This document shows positions 6,881-8,971 of a stretch of DNA of 8,971 nt, in pieces. How positions within the stretch are numbered: the first letter of the stretch is position 1; each line of letters opens with the position of its first letter. The notes beneath the pieces were generated by a model that saw only the letters and a list, made by a program, of their open reading frames with translations, was not told the origin of the DNA and searched no databases. This DNA comes from Roseibacillus sp. (GTDB lineage: Bacteria; Verrucomicrobiota; Verrucomicrobiae; Verrucomicrobiales; Akkermansiaceae): assembly GCA_002723015.1 (NCBI GenBank), contig PBNG01000014.1:25993-34963 (forward strand). The letters are read 5' to 3'. The position numbers and the translations under genes were made by a program.

Positions 6881-7765
6881 TCAGGGGACGATCTTGTTCA
6901 GCGGGTATTCGATGATCCCTTCCGCGCCCAGTTCCTTGAGGTCTGGGACGAGGTGTCGGACAGCGGACTCGTCGATGATGGTTTCCACGGCCACCCAGCC
7001 GGCCTCGGCAAGTGAGCTGACCGTGGGACGGCGCAGCGAGGGTAGGCGCTCCAATACCGCGGGCAAGGACTTTTCGGGGAGGTTGAGCTTCAGTCCGACC
7101 TTGTCTCTGGCGGCCAGCGCGGCCTCGATCATGAGGACCATGCGCTCCATTTTCTGACGCTTCCAGGAATCTGCAAAAGCTGCTTTCGATGCAAAAAAGT
7201 GAGGGAAGGAAACAAGGAGCTCGTCAACAATGCGGAGTTTGTTTGCCCTGAGTGATGAGCCAGTCTCGGTAACGTCAACGATGGCGTCTACAAGATCAGG
7301 GACCTTGACCTCGGTTGCTCCCCACGAAAACTCGATGTCCGCAGTAACCCCCTTGCTCTGCAGGTAGCGTTTTGTAATTCCTAAGGCTTCCGTGGCGATG
7401 CGTTTTCCCTCAAGATCTTCCACGGTTTTAATTGGAGAATCCTCAGGAACAACCAGCACCCAGCGAGTCGGGCGCACGGTGGCTCGGGAATAGGGAAGCT
7501 CAGCCATGTCTTCCAGGTCCGCACCATTTTCATAGACCCAGTCATAGCCGGTAATTCCGCAATCGAGAAAACCGTCGTGGATGTAAGACCCGATTTCCTG
7601 AGCCCGGATCATAAAGATATCTAGCTCACCATCATCGGAGGAAGGCCGTAATCCTCGAGAGGAGGAATACACGTGAAATCCAGCCTTTGCGAGAAGGTGG
7701 AGGGTAGGCTCCTGAAGACTGCCCTTGGGCAGAGCTATCCGGAGAGTGTTCGCTGTGTCAGCCAC
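6881..7765 (-). CDS. hisG: ATP phosphoribosyltransferase, long form (HisG), first step of histidine biosynthesis
   Basis: This cytoplasmic enzyme joins ATP and PRPP to form phosphoribosyl-ATP. The 294-aa length and C-terminal part place it in the long, homohexameric form. The N-terminus has [15 protein letters not shown] (8-22); the PRPP-binding loop is [17 protein letters not shown] (159-175), with Asp164, Thr168 and Gly169. [12 protein letters not shown] lies at 98-109. Residues from about 218 form the ACT-like regulatory domain ([20 protein letters not shown]), which gives histidine feedback inhibition in the family. GTG 7765 is preferred because the conserved protein begins a few residues later. 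TTG 7816 would add a proline-rich 17-residue leader ([14 protein letters not shown]) but has a good AGGAGG site at 7833-7828, 11 nt before it, so the start is not settled. No other his genes are in the window; the next gene is the 34-aa ribosomal protein. Confidence 0.93.
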   Translation of the reverse strand: MADTANTLRIALPKGSLQEPTLHLLAKAGFHVYSSSRGLRPSSDDGELDIFMIRAQEIGSYIHDGFLDCGITGYDWVYENGADLEDMAELPYSRATVRPTRWVLVVPEDSPIKTVEDLEGKRIATEALGITKRYLQSKGVTADIEFSWGATEVKVPDLVDAIVDVTETGSSLRANKLRIVDELLVSFPHFFASKAAFADSWKRQKMERMVLMIEAALAARDKVGLKLNLPEKSLPAVLERLPSLRRPTVSSLAEAGWVAVETIIDESAVRHLVPDLKELGAEGIIEYPLNKIVP

Positions 7766-7823
7766 GATAGACCCGGTTGGGGGCGGGGGTTTTACCTGCG
7801 GACGGCGGCGAAGCAACGCAAAT

Positions 7824-7943
7824 ATGACCTCCTCGCCATCAGGGTGGCTCCCCGTGGAGTCCTGCCAGATTGTTCGGGGTGGGGCCGAAGGGCCCCGGGG
7901 TCTGGTTCCCTGCTGCCGGTTTCGATGGGTGCTTTGTAGGCAT
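7824..7943 (-). ncRNA. Candidate structured RNA or hisG leader, 6S-like in outline
   Basis: The 201-nt gap upstream of hisG is GC-rich and can fold in the minus-strand transcript. A strong apical hairpin GGGGCC-CTTC-GGCCCC (7896-7881) is flanked by CCAGA/TCTGG (7905-7901 with 7869-7865). A small hairpin CTCC-ACGG-GGAG... is mirrored at 7859-7848. CAGGG/CCCTG, CCATC/GATGG and ATGCCT/AGGTCAT (7943-7938 with 7830-7824, one bulge) close it. A long helix with a bubble and a small 3'-side hairpin is reminiscent of 6S RNA, but I see no decisive sequence match. It may instead be a cis-acting leader, because the last helix overlaps the AGGAGG site for the TTG start of hisG. Confidence 0.25.
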
Positions 7944-7966
7944 CACACCCCACCATGGGCGTCCCA

Positions 7967-8455
7967 TCAGGCCTGCGACAAGGCCCAGCGCACCACAGGA
8001 AGGTGCTCAGGGCGAACGGAGGCAAGTATTTCGTCCCGGAAGGCCTGTTCCTGAGCTTTATAACGTTCCAGCGTCTGCTCCGTGACGGATATCTCCCACA
8101 TACGACGGGCGACCTCGTCCAGTGGATTTTTAAGGGGTTTGGGCTTCGGACGGCTATCTTCGAAGGATTCGTCTTCCATCAGGCTGTTTGTGCCAAGGAG
8201 ATAGGGCGCCAGTTCGTTGACTTGGCGGTCACGGAGCTCCGCGGTGGCGTCCTGATCTCCTCTGAGCTGCATCAATTCGGGAAATAATGCACGAATCTTG
8301 CGCACGAGGGAGCCATGATTGTCGGGCTCGGCTCCCCGGATGCCCAGATCTTGAACGGCCCCGGCTAGTTCCTTAGTCACCCGGTCCTTTTCTAAGGTAA
8401 ATGGAACTAACTTTTCGGAGTCGGAAGGGGAGTCAGCGGCGGGAAAAGAGCTCAT
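7967..8455 (-). CDS. Hypothetical protein, 162 aa, cytoplasmic, charged
   Basis: I do not recognise this protein. It has no signal peptide, no membrane segment and no cysteine. The first 20 residues are Ser/Pro/acidic and look disordered (MSSFPAADSPSDSEK). Residues 24-80 are charged and probably helical (KDRVTKELAGAVQDLG; SLVRKIRALFPELMQLRGDQ). An acidic patch EDESFED (94-100) and a basic Pro-Lys patch RPKPKPLKNP (102-111) form a likely linker. A second helical domain follows at 112-162 (LDEVARRMWEISVTEQTLERYKAQEQAFRDEIL). The ATG at 8455 is the first in frame and the opposite strand has no convincing gene. It is divergent from the plus-strand gene at 8697, with a shared 241-nt AT-rich control region, and its stop is 201 nt before the hisG start. 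Two small helical domains could suit a regulator or adaptor, but that is only a guess. Confidence 0.7.
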   Translation of the reverse strand: MSSFPAADSPSDSEKLVPFTLEKDRVTKELAGAVQDLGIRGAEPDNHGSLVRKIRALFPELMQLRGDQDATAELRDRQVNELAPYLLGTNSLMEDESFEDSRPKPKPLKNPLDEVARRMWEISVTEQTLERYKAQEQAFRDEILASVRPEHLPVVRWALSQA

Positions 8456-8696
8456 TTTGATAAATAATCGGAGTAAAGTCAGCGAGGAGCGGTGCTCGGA
8501 AGGTGCTTTTGGACCTTCCTAAGGCACTTGTAACGGCAAAAAATTAGTTTGCGAGCTAAATTTTAAGATTTTGCTTTAGCCCTTAAATCTCAAAATGCTG
8601 GTATAAAAGGGCTATAACGGGAAGTGCTCCGAGCAAGATGATAAATAAATTTAGCAAAAACTTGTCAAATGAGACTAACTTTAATAAAATTTCCCC
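8456..8696. promoter_or_regulatory. AT-rich divergent intergenic region with several dyads
   Basis: This spacer separates two genes reading outward and is clearly richer in A/T than the coding sequence around it. It holds an inverted repeat GGAAGGT/ACCTTCC (8498-8504 and 8513-8519, 8-nt loop), and two interleaved 6-bp dyads: GCTAAA/TTTAGC (8555-8560, 8575-8580) and TTTAAG/CTTAAA (8562-8567, 8582-8587). A small operator-like dyad TGCTC-C-GAGCA lies at 8625-8635, and a related GTGCTCGGA at 8493. The plus-strand promoter is at 8662-8690. I see no convincing promoter for the minus-strand gene. Confidence 0.45.
8662..8690 (+). promoter_or_regulatory. Sigma70-like promoter placing +1 on the GTG start (leaderless)
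   Basis: The -35 element TTGTCA (8662-8667) and -10 element TAAAAT (8685-8690) each match the consensus at five of six bases, with the ideal 17-bp spacer. Counting from the -10 element puts +1 at 8697, which is the G of the GTG start codon of the downstream gene. There is no room for a Shine-Dalgarno site. The mRNA is therefore predicted to be leaderless. Confidence 0.65.
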
Positions 8697-8971
8697 GTGA
8701 GTGCACCCTCTCAATTTCAACACCTCGCAGACGATCTCTGGCGACTGAGCCTTTCTGAGCTACGGGATTTTCAAGGAGTGATCACGAAAATCGTTGCTGC
8801 CAAAGAGGAAATCGCCGCGGTTTCGGAGACCTCGGCGGACGAGAGGGACCGGGTCGCCGCAAAGGAACTGAAAGAAATCCGGGACTACCTCGAAAATGAT
8901 GATATCGCTCTCTCGGGACCCGAGGCGGTCGTTCTGGCAGCCTATTGCAAGCATCAGGAAGGGGCAGAACT
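8697..8971 (+). CDS. Hypothetical protein, N-terminal 91 residues (3' end outside window)
   Basis: An open frame runs from GTG 8697 to the window end without a stop. In the same frame a TAA sits at 8685-8687, so GTG 8697 is the only common start codon before the conserved-looking sequence. The product begins MSAPSQFQHLADDLWRLSLS and is charged and strongly helical (ELRDFQGVITKIVAAKEEIAAV; DRVAAKELKEIRDYLENDD), with heptad-like spacing that may form a coiled coil. It has no signal peptide or membrane segment in the visible part. Codon use is regular, while the 64-codon ORF on the opposite strand is a shadow. It is divergent from the 162-aa unknown gene, and both products are charged, helical and cytoplasmic. 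A shared function is possible but unproven. I do not recognise the family. Confidence 0.7.
   Translation, partial: MSAPSQFQHLADDLWRLSLSELRDFQGVITKIVAAKEEIAAVSETSADERDRVAAKELKEIRDYLENDDIALSGPEAVVLAAYCKHQEGAE

Noticed and set aside
7792..8025. Minus-strand 77-codon ORF between the unknown 162-aa gene and hisG
   Set aside because: It is Pro/Arg/Cys-rich, overlaps the 162-aa gene in another frame and hisG's possible 5' extension, and covers the GC-rich hairpin region.
8760..8954. Minus-strand ORF of 64 codons near the right edge
   Set aside because: The plus-strand frame starting at 8697 is open throughout, has a near-consensus promoter and regular codon use; the minus ORF is its shadow.

Overview
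The window most resembles a chromosomal segment of a Verrucomicrobiota/Planctomycetota-type bacterium. The main clue is a very large secreted protein joining a DUF1080 (3-keto-disaccharide hydrolase) domain, a sorbosone-dehydrogenase-like beta-propeller, a HEAT-like region and an azurin-type copper domain; such proteins are characteristic of those phyla. A 34-residue COX24/bS22-like ribosomal protein and mostly absent Shine-Dalgarno sites agree with this. The phylum is an inference from gene content, not a phylogenetic result. I see no insertion sequence, prophage, CRISPR array, tRNA or rRNA.

Layout. Positions 2-289 (+) hold the C-terminal end of an unknown, probably membrane-associated protein, followed in the same frame after one TGA by a 45-codon ORF. 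From 356 to 8455 every gene is on the minus strand. In transcription order (right to left) they are: an unknown 162-aa cytoplasmic protein; a GC-rich, structured 200-nt gap; hisG; the 34-aa ribosomal protein gene 34 nt after hisG; a 212-nt gap with a hairpin and a switch-like leader; the 1012-aa secreted redox/carbohydrate protein; a secreted or anchored TPR protein; Fpg DNA glycosylase; and an L,D-transpeptidase lipoprotein. A divergent AT-rich intergenic region (8456-8696) precedes a plus-strand unknown gene that runs off the window end.

How the genes relate. HisG catalyses the first step of histidine synthesis and sits beside a ribosome component rather than other his genes. The 1012-aa protein and the TPR protein are adjacent, exported and possibly translationally coupled through a GTGA overlap, so they may share an envelope role. 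Fpg (DNA repair) and the L,D-transpeptidase (cell-wall crosslinking) look like housekeeping genes lying downstream.

The most unusual signals are regulatory. A perfect 11-bp hairpin with a T-rich tail has the ATG of the TPR gene in its loop. A sigma70-like promoter places +1 exactly on a GTG start codon, implying a leaderless mRNA. The leader of the 1012-aa gene has competing pairings next to its start codon, and an RNA-like fold lies upstream of hisG. I found no complete new defence or mobile system.
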